Shown here: piece by piece, positions 23,591 to 34,254 of the stretch
Position numbering within the stretch: position 1 is the stretch's first letter
Layout: every line of letters starts with the position of its first letter
Source: Pycnopodia helianthoides
Taxonomy: Eukaryota > Echinodermata > Asteroidea > Forcipulatida > Asteriidae
DNA length: 64,000 nt
Reading direction: 5' to 3'
Assembly: GCA_032158295.1 (NCBI GenBank)
Contig: CM063262.1
Span: forward strand, 10,425,977-10,489,976
Position numbers and translations under genes: made by a program
Notes under the pieces: generated by a model
Database searches by the model: none
The model's input: the letters and a program-made list of their open reading frames with translations, nothing else
Told to the model about the DNA's origin: nothing

Positions 23591-23673
23591 TATGGTCTGC
23601 CAGCTGCATTAGAAATGATGACCCAAACACCATGTGGAGTTCTAAGATCTACCTCAGATGTCATCTTGAAAAG
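23591..23673 (+). other. Candidate exon 3 of + strand exon series
   Basis: Acceptor TTCTCCATAG, donor GTAAAT at 23674, 83 nt. One frame is open (YGLPAALEMMTQ ... STSDVILK). It aligns without gaps to the segment at 25261 over most of its length and more loosely to 20977, 27904 and 32239. Confidence 0.45.
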
Positions 23674-23734
23674 GTAAATACAAGAGTTAGTTAGTAGTAG
23701 TTATTTGGTTGTGTCCCGAACTGTGATGGCTCTC

Positions 23735-24170
23735 CATAGGGTTCTGTCCTGTTTGTGTCCATAGTGTGGCTCTCCATAGGGTTCTGTCCTGCATTGCTGT
23801 CCATAGCTCTGCTGTCTCCAGTCCAGTGTCTTTCTTCAAAAACATCTAGGTACGTCAACTTTGGTCTACCACGTTTCCTGCGTCCATGTTTTGGTTCCCA
23901 GTGAATGAGTTTGGATGCAGACTCCTCGCTCCTACTACAGTGCCGCAGGCAAACCTCATTCCTCGCTCCCTGATCTTATCACTCAATCTTGGCAAGTCTC
24001 CATACAGCTCTGTGTTTGTCATTCGCTGTTCCCAGTGAACATTAAGGACAGTTCTGAGCATACGTGTATAGGTGCCGTTCAAACTCTTTGGCAAATTTGG
24101 ATGTAACAGTCCAGGCTTCGCACCCATAGAGAAGGACTGACTCAAACAGTTGCAGCAAGAAGGGTACTTA
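23735..24170 (-). pseudogene. LINE reverse-transcriptase C-terminal remnant, frameshifted
   Basis: The - strand encodes pieces typical of the C-terminus of a non-LTR retrotransposon ORF2: an LLYGCEAW-type motif, then GTYTRMLRTVLNV, NTELYGDLPRLSDKIR, LIHWEPKHG and RGRPK followed by a TYLDV-like end. The pieces sit in different frames, so at least two frameshifts are present. A small duplication of CTCCATAGGGTTCTGTCCTG occurs near 23730-23790. The rest of the element is absent. It sits in an intron-like gap of the + strand exon series. Confidence 0.8.
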
Positions 24171-24239
24171 TGTTTAAGACAAGGTCCAACATTTGCCATT
24201 CACCTTTTACAATTCTGGTGGGCTTTACGCTTAAAGCAC

Positions 24240-25260
24240 TGAGCAGTTTCCAAAGTGCTGAAATACAGATGTGCTTACTTTATTTGAATCAAGACAGCAA
24301 TTACTGATTGGTTTTGTTTGCAAAGCTGTGTCTGCTTACTACGTGTTTACTCTCTTTGAATCAAGATTACAAGGCAAAGCAGTCGTAATGTTGGCAATGA
24401 AATTCTAACACGTTTGGTAGAGTCTCTATGCATGAATCAAGAGAAGATAATTTGATGGAAAACTGTTTGATGTTTACTCTCTGCAAGTCAGGATAATTGG
24501 TTGAACATTTGAAATGTTGACAAAACTCTAAATCAGGGAAATAAAAACTGTTCTTTGGCAAAACCACTGCCGTAAGTTTTTTTCTACACTTGAACGACAA
24601 GATAATTTGATGGAAAACTGTTTTATGTTTACTCTCTGTGAGTCGAGATAAGGTAGAACAAATTCTTAGAAAAAAAGCAAAACCACTGCTGCAGGTTTTC
24701 TCATAATTTGCCGTAAAACTGTATACGTGTTAACGCTCTTTAAACCAAGATAGGGTAGAGATGTTGAAAAAAAGCCTTGAATCTGGAAACGTAACATTTT
24801 TAGAAAAATGGCAGATCCACTGCTGCAAACTTACTTTATAAATAATAAATCAAGACAAGATGTGAAACTGTCTTTATATGCTTACTCTCTTTGAATCAAG
24901 ATAAGGTGGAACATTATAAAAAGTATCTGTGAATCGGGAAAATTACCTAATGAAATCTTTTCAGACAATAAATGGCAGAACCTCTGTTGCAGGTTTGCTT
25001 CATAGAATCAAGATAAAGTACAACCTTTTGTAAATGTAGGCAAACCCCTGCTGGGGTATTGGAATTGAGTTTATGTCAACAGTGGTAACCAAGTTTTCTG
25101 TTGAATTAAGGAATCCAAATTTTAAAACTTTTGGTACCAGGCTATTTCCCTCTGAGCCTCATTTTGGATGCACTCAATAAAATCATTGACTTTCATTCAA
25201 ACAACTATTGTTGACCTCAAGCATTCATATGCATATTTTTGTTTGCTTTTTCCCCAATAG
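24240..25260 (+). repeat. Degenerate tandem repeat around CTCTTTGAATCAAGA
   Basis: Units of very roughly 110-150 bp share ACTCTCTTTGAATCAAGATAAGG, TGGAAAACTG and CAAAACCACTGCTGCAGG-type blocks. More diverged units continue to 27080 and again at 31620-31800 and 32700-32770. They form the intron-like spacer between candidate exons. Confidence 0.6.
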
Positions 25261-25348
25261 AATGGCACAGCAAGCTACAGCAAGATCATCACCCATCTAC
25301 CAAGTACAGTTCCAACGCCCATCTCAAAAGTCGTCTTTAATGACGAAT
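25261..25348 (+). other. Candidate exon 4 of + strand exon series
   Basis: Acceptor TTTCCCCAATAG, donor GTAAGT at 25349, 88 nt. Two frames are open. The frame matching segment 3 reads NGTASYSKIITHLPST. It shares CCATCTCAAAAGTCGTCTTT with candidate exon 5 (CCATCTCAAAAGTCATCTTT). Confidence 0.45.
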
Positions 25349-25735
25349 GTAAGTACAAGATGAGTGTTGATTAAGACAATGTGCTGCATTTGTGCTAGTG
25401 TCACAACTTCTACGATTATGGTGGACTCAATGCTGAAAGTCCTTGCAAGGTTCAGCAGTTAATAGAATTGGCTAAATGACTGAAGTACTGATGGACTAAT
25501 TACTCGATTTGAATCAAGAAAACATAACTACTGATTGATTTTGTTGGCAAACAGCGCCTGCCTAATTGTTTACCCTTCTCTGAATCAAGACAAGGCCCGG
25601 CAACGAAACTACAACATTTGTAGATTTTTGTTTAACTAATAAATAAAGACGAGATCATTTGATGGATAATAGTTTCATGTTTTAAGGTGAATCATTTGAA
25701 ATGATGACAAAACTCTCTTTGAATCAGAAAAATTA

Positions 25736-26492
25736 CCCAGACTTCCCTTGTGTGGAAATACCCATACTTCCCTTGTGTGGTGAATTACCCATACTTCCCT
25801 TGTGTGGTGAATTACCCATACTTCCCTTGTGTGGTGAATTACCCATACTTCCCTTGTGTGGTGAATTACCATACTTCCCTTGTGTGGTGAATTACCCATA
25901 CTTCCCTTGTGTGGTGAATTACCCATACTTCCCTTGTGTGGTGAATTACCCATACTTCCCTTGTGTGGTGATCTACACGTGCTTCTCTTGTGTAGTGATC
26001 AACCTAGACTTCCCTTGTGTGGTGCATTACCAATACATCCCTAGGTGGAATTACCCATACTTCACTTGTGTGTGGTGATCTACCCATACTTCACTTGTGT
26101 GTGGTGAATTACCCATACTTCCCTTGTGTGGTGAATCATCCATTCTTCACTTGTGTGTGGTGAATCACCCATACTTCCCTTGTGTGATGATCTACCCATA
26201 CTTCCCTTGTGTGATGATCTACCCATACTTCCCTTGTGTGGTGATCTACCCATACTTCCCTTGTGTGGTGAATCATCCATTCTTCACTTGTGTGTGGTGA
26301 ATTACCCATACTTCTCTTCTGAGGTGAGTTTTCAACATTTCCTTGTGTGGAAATGACCAATACTTCCCTTGTGTGGAATTACCCATACTTCCCTTGTGTG
26401 GGAATTACCCATACTTCCCTTGTGTGGAGAATTACCCATACTTCCCTTGTGTGGTGAATCACCCATACTTCCCTTGTGTGGAGAATTACCCA
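25736..26492 (+). repeat. 27-bp minisatellite, forward orientation
   Basis: The unit reads ACTTCCCTTGTGTGGTGA plus ATTACCCAT, with variants GATCTACCCAT and CACTTGTGTGTGG. The period is 27 bp, or nine codons, so all frames stay open and give YFPCVV-, LPILPLCG- and HKGSMG-type pseudo-proteins. The same unit in reverse orientation forms the blocks at 37.6-43.6 kb. Confidence 0.92.
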
Positions 26493-26599
26493 TGAGTATT
26501 TAATTTGGGTTGAACAAAATAATTTAAAATCTACCCAGTCAGTTTCCCTTGTGGTTTATTAATATTACTTCATATTTATTTGTGTGTATTTTTCTACAG

Positions 26600-26673
26600 T
26601 ATATGGTATGGCTTCATTGTGATTACCAAGAATAAGAGTTCCGAGGACCATCTCAAAAGTCATCTTTAAAAAG
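26600..26673 (+). other. Candidate exon 5 of + strand exon series
   Basis: Acceptor TTTTTCTACAG, donor GTAAGT at 26674, 74 nt. The 3' half matches candidate exons 4 and 7. Every frame is stopped, the longest just before the donor. Confidence 0.42.
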
Positions 26674-27903
26674 GTAAGTACAAGCTGAGTGTTTAATAAT
26701 TAAGACAAGATGCAGCAATTGTGATAGCATCACAACCTTTCTTATTCTGATGGACTTTATATGCTAAGAGTCAAGTAAAGTTCAGCATGTGGTAAAATTG
26801 GCAAACCCCTCCCCCCTGAAATACAGATGGGCTATACTCTTTGAATCGAGACGACATAAATACTGATTGGTTTTGTTGGCAAAACTGTTTCTGCGTATAA
26901 TTGCTAACTTTCTTTGAATCAAGACATGGCACAGCAAATTAATAAAATACACCAAATTAAGGACTCCTGCATCAAGAGTATTTGAAATGTTAGTGAACCT
27001 CTCTTTGAAATAGAAATGATGGCAACCAGTTGCTGCATGTATGCTTCATACTCTGAATCAAGATAAGGTTAAATATTGTAAATGTTGGAAAAACCTCTGC
27101 TGAAATTTGAACTTCTGTCGTCAAGTTTGCTTTGCAAAATTGTGTTGAAATGTTGGGTCGCTACTAATTTAAGAAAAACTACTTTCCCTCCAGCCTCGGA
27201 TGGATTTGGTATTTATGTAAAAGATCTAATGAGCCCAACAGACATAAGGGTTGTTGTTTCTTATTGTAACTCTGAAACTGTTGAGTTGTTGGTGGCCAAT
27301 AATGAGTATTTCTTCTGTTTGTTATCATTACAGTTGAGACATCCTTTTGCCGAGTGCAGACAAACCCTGATGCAGTGTCCGCCTACTCTGATCTGCTCTG
27401 GTCCTCAAGGAGACAAGTTGCAGCCTTAGATGCGGGAGGCAAAAACCAATGGGGAAAACCCACATAATGAGGTAAACCCACATAATGAGGTAGAGTCTAA
27501 ATACCCGAACTACATACAGGCTCTGCTCTGAGGTTCGAATCGAACCGAGGTCCACAGAGGGAAGCGTAGGGAAAGAAACCACTGAGTACACCTGATCCCC
27601 CTTGTTATTAAAGTTTTGCATTAATGTGCTAGATGATTCTGAAGACTAAATGATAAGAAAGTTTATACAAGCACCAATCTTTAAGAGATCTATTTTTGGC
27701 ATTTAGCATCCCCCATTCAATCCCTATTTCTTGTTTTGATTGCAACAATGAAAAAGTCATGATGTGCGTAAGTGCCTCAGAACTTTCATTAGGTGTTTTA
27801 AGTTTTTTTTAGTCTTTACTTTTATTGAAAGTATCCAGAAAAATCCTTGGGTAAGAGTAGTGTATCTGAAACTAACTGTTCTTATCATTTTTTTGTGTTG
27901 CAG

Positions 27904-27992
27904 TAGGCTTACCATCTTCGATGAGATCTACCCGTCAACAAGTAGATGTCTTGACTTGCCTAAAGCAAAGGAGGTGCCCACTCCAGTTCAAG
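27904..27992 (+). other. Candidate exon 6a (89 nt)
   Basis: Flanked by TTTTTTGTGTTGCAG and GTAAATTC. Two frames are open: RLTIFDEIYPSTSRC and GLPSSMRSTRQQV. The second resembles candidate exon 3 (YGLPAAL). Confidence 0.5.
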
Positions 27993-28033
27993 GTAAATTC
28001 CTTAGTAAAGAAATAAAAAAGTGGTCTTTTATC

Positions 28034-28394
28034 TTAAAGGCCCTGTACACTATTGGTAAGATCGAAAACACAAACGTTCACAGATTCACACATAACTTAC
28101 ATGATTTAAAGTAAATAATGGTAGAAAGGGTTCCTTAAAATATTTCTGCCTAAAATGCTATCGTTTCTGAGAAATGAGTAAAACAACAGTTTTTATCACA
28201 CGCGATAATAAACTTGATGTTTGAAAAACAGAAAACACATAAGGTCCCTTTTCACTATTTTCTCGTGACCTCGATGACAATTGAGCTCAAATTTTCACAG
28301 GTTTGTTATTTCATGTATGTGGTTGATTACACAAAACATGAACACTGTCTGTGATTATTTTGTCAACTCTACCAATCCCGTATAATACCTTTAA
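28034..28394. mobile_element. MITE family 1 insertion into tandem unit 1
   Basis: Termini TTAAAGGCCCTGTACAC and inverse ending ACCTTTAA. The sister units read TTTTATCTTACGTTTTACA at this point, an empty site that supports insertion at a TA dinucleotide after or during amplification of the array. Confidence 0.88.
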
Positions 28395-28955
28395 GTTTTA
28401 CATTTAATTATTTACACATACAGCAGGCAAAGAGTGCCAAAGACAGATTGACTAGAAAGCAATGAAGAAATGTTCAGTTTTAGATGCGGGAGGCAAAACC
28501 AATGGGGAAAACCCACATATGAGGTAAACCCACATAATGAGGTAGAGTCTAAAAACCCGAACCACATACAGGCTCTGCTCTGAGGTTGGAATCGAACCGA
28601 GGTCCACAGAGGGAAGCGTAGAGAAACAAACCACTGAGCACAACTGATCCCCCTGGTATTAAAGTTTTGCATGCATTTGCTAGATGATTCTGAGGACTCA
28701 ATGATAAGAAAGTTCATACCAGCACCAATCTTTAAGAGATCTATTTTTGGCATTTAGCTTCCCCCTTTTCAATCCCTGTTTCTTGTTTTGATTGCAACAA
28801 TGAAAAATTCATGATGTGCATAAGTGCCTCAGAACTTTCATTAGGTGTTTTAAGTTTTTTTTAGTCTTTACTTTTATTGAAAGTATCCAGAAAAATCCTT
28901 GGGTAAGAGTGGTGTATCTGAAACTAACTGTTCTTATCATTTTTTTGTGTTGCAG

Positions 28956-29044
28956 TAGGCTTACCATCTTTGATGAGATCTACCCGTCAACAAGTAGATG
29001 TCTTGACTTGCCTATAGCAAAGGAGGTGCCCACTCCAGTTCAAG
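28956..29044 (+). other. Candidate exon 6b (89 nt)
   Basis: Same boundaries as 6a. An A-to-T change creates TAG in the GLPSS frame, while the RLTIF frame stays open. Confidence 0.5.
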
Positions 29045-29655
29045 GTAAATTCCTTAGTAAAGAAATAAAAAAGTGGCATTTTATCTTACGTTTTACATTT
29101 AATTATTTACACATACAGCAGGGCAAAGAGTGCCAAAGACAGAGTGACTAAAAAGCAATGAAGAAATGTTCAGTTTTAGATGCAGGAGGCAAAACCCAAT
29201 GGGGAAAACCCACGTAATGAGGTAAACCCACATAATGAGGTAGAGTCTAAAAACCCGAACCACATACAGGCTCTGCTCTAAGGTTGGAATCGAACCGAGG
29301 TCCACAGAGGGAAAGCGTAGGGAAAGAAACCACTAAGTACACCTGATCCCCCTTGTTATTAAAGTTTTGCATTAATTTGCTAGATGATTCTGAGGACTCA
29401 ATGATATGAAAGTTCATACCAGCACCAATCTTCAAGAGATCTTTTTTTGGCATTTAGCATCCCCCATTCAATCCCTATTTCTTGTTTTGATTGCAACAAT
29501 GAAAAAGTCATGATATGCATAAGTGCCTCAGAACTTTCATTAGGTGTTTTGAGTTTTTTTTACTCTTTACTTTTATTGAAAGTATCCAGAAAAAATCCTT
29601 CGGTAAGAGTGGTGTATCTGAAACTAACTGTTCTTATCATTTTTTTGTGTTGCAG

Positions 29656-29744
29656 TAGGCTTACCATCTTCAATGAGATCTACCCGTCAACAAGTAGATG
29701 TCTTGATTTGCCTAAAGCAAAGGACCTGCCCACTCCAGTTCAAG
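29656..29744 (+). other. Candidate exon 6c (89 nt)
   Basis: Same boundaries. Changes include GAT to AAT and GAGGTG to GACCTG, read in the RLTIF frame. Both open frames persist. Confidence 0.5.
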
Positions 29745-30310
29745 GTAAATTCCTTAGTAAAGAAATAAAAAAGTGGTCTTTCATCTTACGTTTTACATTT
29801 AATTATTTACACATCCAGCAGGGCAAAGAGTGCTAAAGACAGAGTGACTAGAAAGCAATGAATAAATATTCAGTTTTAGACGCGGGTGACAAAACCCAAT
29901 GGGGAAAGCCCACGTAATGGGCATACAGGCTTTGGTCTGAGGTTGGAATTGAATTGAGGTCCACAGAGGGAAAACGTAGGGAAACAAACCACTGAGCACA
30001 CCTGATCCCCCTGGTATTAAAGTTTTGCATTAATTTGCTAGATGATTCTGAAGACTCAATGATAAGAAAGTTTATACAAGCACCAATCTTTAAGAGATCT
30101 ATTTGTGGCATTTAGCATCCCTCTTAAATCCCTGTTTCTTGTTTTGATTGCAACAATGAAAACAGTCATGATGTGCATAAGTGCCTTAGAACTTTCATTA
30201 GGTGTTTTAAGTTTTTAGTCTTTACTTTTATTGAAAGTATCCAGAAAAATCCTTGGGTAAGAGTAGTGTATCTGAAACTAAATGTTCTTATCATTTGTTT
30301 TGTGTTGCAG

Positions 30311-30399
30311 TAGGCTTACCATCTTCAATGAGATCTACCCGTCAACAAGTAGATGTCTTGACTTGCCTAAAGCAAAGGAGGAGCCCACTCCAGTTCAAG
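30311..30399 (+). other. Candidate exon 6d (89 nt)
   Basis: Same boundaries and length, with GTG to GAG in the RLTIF frame. The downstream intron copy has small deletions (ATAAGAAATAAAAAGTGG). Confidence 0.5.
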
Positions 30400-30965
30400 G
30401 TAAATTCCTTATAAGAAATAAAAAGTGGTCTTTTATCTTACGTTTTACATTTAATTATTTACACATCCAGCAGGCCAAAGAGTGCCAAAAACAGAGTGAC
30501 TGGAAAGCAATGAAGAAATGTTCAGTTTTAGATGCAGGAGACAAAACCCAAGGGGGAAAACTCAAGTACTCAGGTAGGGTCTGAAAACCCAATCCGCATA
30601 CAGGCTCTCCTCTGAGGTTGGAATCGAACCGAGGTCCACAGAGGGAATTGAGGGAAAGAAACCACTGAGTCACCCTGATCCCCTTGTCATTAAAGTTTTG
30701 CATGCATTTGCTAGATAATTCCAAGGACTCAATAATAAAGTTCATACCAGCAGTAATCTTTAAGAGATCTTTTTGTGGCATTTAGCTTCCCTCTTTTCAA
30801 TCTCTGTTTCTCGTTTTGATTGCAACAACGAAATAAGTGCCTCAGAACTTTCATTGGGTGTTTTAAGTTTATTGTATTTACTTTTATTGAAAGTATCCAC
30901 AAAAATCCTTGGGTAAGAGCATTTTATCTGAAACTAACTGTTTTAATCATTTGTTTGTGTTGCAG

Positions 30966-31054
30966 TAGGCTTATCATCTTTGATGAGATCTACCCGTCAA
31001 CAAGTAGATGTCTTGACTTGCCTAAAGCAAAGGAGGTGCACTCTCCAGTACAAG
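30966..31054 (+). other. Candidate exon 6e (89 nt)
   Basis: The most diverged copy (TTATCATCTT, GTGCACTCTCCAGTA), yet length and both splice signals are unchanged. Confidence 0.5.
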
Positions 31055-31222
31055 GTAAATTCCTAAGTAAAGAAATGAAACAAGTGGTCTTTTTCATTTA
31101 CATTTAATTATTTACACATCCAGCAGGGCAAAGAGTGCCAAAGACAGAGTGACTAGAAAGCAATGAAGAAATGTTGTTGATGCAGGAGGCAAATTAGATG
31201 CTTATAACTCTCTTTGAATTCA

Positions 31223-31592
31223 GGGGCCAATTTCATAGAGCTGCTCTAACTGAAATTATTGCTTGAAAACCCTCAAACTTTGTACCTAATTGGAATTAAT
31301 GTAACTTTGTTACGTTGTCAGCACATGCTTCCAAACGTTTCCTGTAGGTTAAAAGGGTTTGTTTAGCATTTTTGCAAAGATTTGTTTTTCAAAGTGCATT
31401 GTTTACATGCATGTATTGCCTTGGTAAATTTCAGGCTATTTGTTTTCTTAATAGTGTCCTGCTTAGCAAAAAATTTTTTTTTAGGATACCAGTCACAAAT
31501 GGTACATGTGATATGGCATTTTGGCTGGTAGCCTTATTCTGTTGAGCAAAATTTTATATTTTGTGCTTAAGCAGCTCTCTTAAATTGGGCCC
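31223..31592. mobile_element. MITE family 2 copy, long form
   Basis: Ends are GGGGCCAATTTCATAGAGC and CTTAAATTGGGCCC. The interior contains CCTCAAACTTTGTACC and GGATACCAGTCACAAATGG. A diverged relative lies at 32777-33095. Confidence 0.75.
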
Positions 31593-32238
31593 AGATGAGG
31601 TACGGTATTGGCAAATGTAGCAATGAAGTCTAGCATTTTTGTTAGGCATTATACTCTAAAAGAATGAATTTGAGCTACTTTGATGGAGAACTGTTTTGTT
31701 CTTACTTTAAACCAAAATACGATAGCTTTTTGAAACAGGAAAACTACTATTAGAAATCATGGTAGACCAGTTTACTGCTAATTTGCTTTTTTCTTTGAAA
31801 TAAGTATACCAAAGGTTGATTTCTATCATGTTTGGTACCAAAATTGCAAAGTGTTTGTGGCATCTGGTATAAAAACCCACCATTTTCAAAATAGAACAGA
31901 TAGATTTTGGAAGAGTAAATCTATTCCATTCAAATTTCAACTAAAACACCTTACAATCAACTTATGCAATGTTTTAACAAATTTGGTTGTCTAATAGTGA
32001 TGACATAGAAAAACAGCTGAAGTTTTTACTGGGATAATTTGCATTTTCACTAAGGCTCTTATTTCATATGCAGCAGTCAAATTACTGACGTCTCTACTTT
32101 AAAACTATTTCAGATGGAAAATTTATCTGCAGGATTGTACCAGAATGAACTTTGTTACTAGTGAGCTTTCACATTCTATATAGTCAATATTTCTTAATGA
32201 CCACAAGTAGTAAATATTCTCTGTTTTTTCTCACATAG

Positions 32239-32317
32239 AAGGGTGTGTCAGCTGCAGTCAGATCACCCAGCTACTGAGTAGAGTTCCAAGGCCTACCTCA
32301 AGAGTCATCTCCAAAAG
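32239..32317 (+). other. Candidate exon 7 of + strand exon series
   Basis: Acceptor TTCTCACATAG, donor GTAAAA at 32318, 79 nt. One frame is open (SCSQITQLLSRVPRPTSRVISK). It shares GATCACCCA, GAGTTCCAAGGCC and CAAGAGTCATCT with candidate exons 4 and 5. Confidence 0.42.
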
Positions 32318-32423
32318 GTAAAATCAAAGCTTAGCATTAGTTATCATGTCAGGTACTACGCCACAAGGGAAACTGACTTGGTAAAGTTTAAATAGTTTGG
32401 GGTTAAACAAAGAAAATTTACTA

Positions 32424-32585
32424 GAGCGGGATTTGAACCAACGACCTCCAGATTAACGTGCAGCACTCTACCAACTGAGCTATCTTGCCCTATGTTGGTG
32501 GCCTCCCTACGTAGGGACATAGGGCAAGATAGGCCATTGGTTCAAATCCCGCTCTAGTCAATTTTCTTTTCGCAACCCCTAAGCA
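32424..32585 (-). mobile_element. tRNA-derived SINE family B, partial inverted duplication
   Basis: On the - strand 32424-32495 shows GGGCAAGATAGCTCAGTTGG (A box), ACGTTAATCTGGAGGTC and GGTTCAAATCCCGC (B box). Immediately downstream, 32515-32585 repeats part of it in inverted orientation, giving a head-to-head pair. Confidence 0.75.
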
Positions 32586-32776
32586 TCAGTTATCATGTCG
32601 GATTATTCTAAACTCTAGTGGGCCTAATGAATACATCAAGTAGGGTACAGCAAATGTTTTAATTGACTGGTATAACTGAAATAGTGATTGGGCTTCTTTG
32701 AATCCAGACAACATAACTACTGAATGGTTTTGTTGCCAAAACTGCTCTGCTGAGATGCTAACTCTCTTTGAATCCA

Positions 32777-33095
32777 GGGCCCAATTTCATAGAGCTGCTT
32801 AAACTGAAAATATTGCATACAAATCCTCAAACTTTGCACCCAACTGGGACTAACGTAGCGACGTTAGTCCCAGTTAGGTGCAAAGTTTGTCAGCACATGT
32901 CTCCACTCCAAACTTTTCCCATAGGTTGAAAGGTTGTTTGCATTTTTTGCGAAGATTTTTTGAAAGTGCATTGTTTACATGTCTAGGTATTGCCTGTGTA
33001 GATTTCAGGCTATTTGTTTGCTTTGTAGTTTCCTGTTTAGCAAAAAATTATCCGGATACCAGTCACAGATGGTACAAAAATTTGAAATTGGGCCC
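32777..33095. mobile_element. MITE family 2 copy with internal 29-bp inverted duplication
   Basis: Ends GGGCCCAATTTCATAGAG and ATTGGGCCC. At 32830-32889 CAACTGGGACTAACGT is followed within a few bases by ACGTTAGTCCCAGTT, a local hairpin absent from the copy at 31223. Confidence 0.75.
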
Positions 33096-33309
33096 AGATG
33101 AGGTACGGTTTTGGCAAAAGCAGCTCTGAAGTATTGCATTTTTGTGAGGCATTATACTCTAAAAGAATAAATTTGAGCTACTTTGATGAAAAACTGTTTA
33201 AAAATTGATACTGTCCAGCGCTTTGGGAGGGGGCCCTCACCCGTTTTTAATCACCCAGTTTTTAATCGGAGATTTCGCTATTTTCTTATCTGTAAACTTA
33301 ACCTTTCAG

Positions 33310-33480
33310 AGCCAGAGATTAGCTTGCTGTTCCCTGAAGTCAAGTGCAGAGGGAATTGCCTCTACTGAAATCTATGAAGGCTACATGGTACAAAGGAGAG
33401 CAACGCGTATGAAAACATCAGCATGTCATCAAGAAACCCTAGCTGTTCATTGTAGAGATCATGAATGAACAACCCAGCAA
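33310..33480 (+). other. Candidate exon 8 (possible terminal exon) of + strand series
   Basis: Acceptor TTAACCTTTCAG. One frame is open for about 52 codons (SQRLACCSLKSS ... VHCRDHE) to TGA near 33467. It does not stay in phase with the open frame of candidate exon 7. No donor is obvious, so if real it may be terminal. Confidence 0.3.
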
Positions 33481-33696
33481 TTTGTTTCTTAAATTGTATA
33501 AGCTATTCTAGATGTGTTAGTGAAATGTTTTGATGTTTTTGTTATTCGTCGTATGGTGGGCTGTTTTTGCAGCATCATACAGTAAACATTCTTGTAAATA
33601 AGTGCACCATTGCAAGCAAGCACATACGCGTATCATATTTGAACTATGAATTTGGAGATCTAAAGGCAATATATGCTTTAGAGCATTGGTTGTGCG

Positions 33697-33830
33697 GAGA
33701 TTCGATTGGTTGGGCGGAGATTCGATTGGTTGGGCGGAGATACGATTGATTGGGCGGAGATACGATTAGTTGGTCGGAGATACGATTAGTTGTGCGGAGA
33801 TACGATTAAATGTGCGGAGATACGATTGCG
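33697..33830 (+). repeat. 20-bp tandem repeat (GGGCGGAGATACGATTGGTT)
   Basis: About seven units with changes such as TGTGCGGAGATACGATTAGT. Confidence 0.88.
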
Positions 33831-33899
33831 AAAAGGGACTTGGACATTTGCACGTGGCATTTGGAGTTCTACTTCCGGCAAGGGTCACAGCTTGTGGTT

Positions 33900-34160
33900 G
33901 ATCTTAAAGGTGCACCAGGCTCCCTTATATGCGGGATGATAGTCTGGTGTTATCACAATCATGGTCGGCTAAACGGGAGTAGTCCCTAGAGTTGGCTAGG
34001 GACCGCGTTAGTACCGTAGGGGACGGATCCCCAAGGAGGGGGTGCGCGGACCGGGCGCTCTGAAAAGAGTACGAAGGCTCCGAAGATCGGGGAAGCGTCG
34101 TGGGGCTGGTATCCTGGGACCTGCACGTGGTGGCCCTGCTTTAGACTAACCTAACCAGGA
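33900..34160 (+). other. GC-rich island of unknown nature
   Basis: This block is clearly more GC-rich than its AT-rich surroundings and has several short self-complementary stretches (GTCCCTAG with CTAGGGAC; GGGGACGGATCCCC; GCGGACCGGGCGC). It follows a tandem repeat. It could be the 5' end of a retroelement, a structured RNA gene or a promoter island. I do not recognise a family. Confidence 0.4.
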
Positions 34161-34254
34161 TGATATTGGCAAATCTTACACGCAAATGAATAAACTGCTT
34201 GCAATGGTGCACTTATACATTATACTTTACTCTCATGAATTTAATATACAATGT

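Larger units (their letters stand above)
27440..31200 (+). repeat. Five-unit tandem array, unit about 655-700 bp, each with an 89-nt exon-like core
   Basis: Each unit contains a - strand tRNA-like SINE segment (GGTTCGATTCC B box), a conserved TTTTATTGAAAGTATCCAG block, the exon-like core with acceptor TGTGTTGCAG and donor GTAAATTC, and ACATTTAATTATTTACACATNCAGCAGG. Core starts are at 27904, 28956, 29656, 30311 and 30966, so spacings are 1052, 700, 655 and 655. The extra length of the first unit is a MITE family 1 copy (28034-28394). Confidence 0.88.

Noticed and set aside
25736..26492. CRISPR-like array
   Set aside because: Units are contiguous with no spacers; it is a minisatellite in an animal genome.
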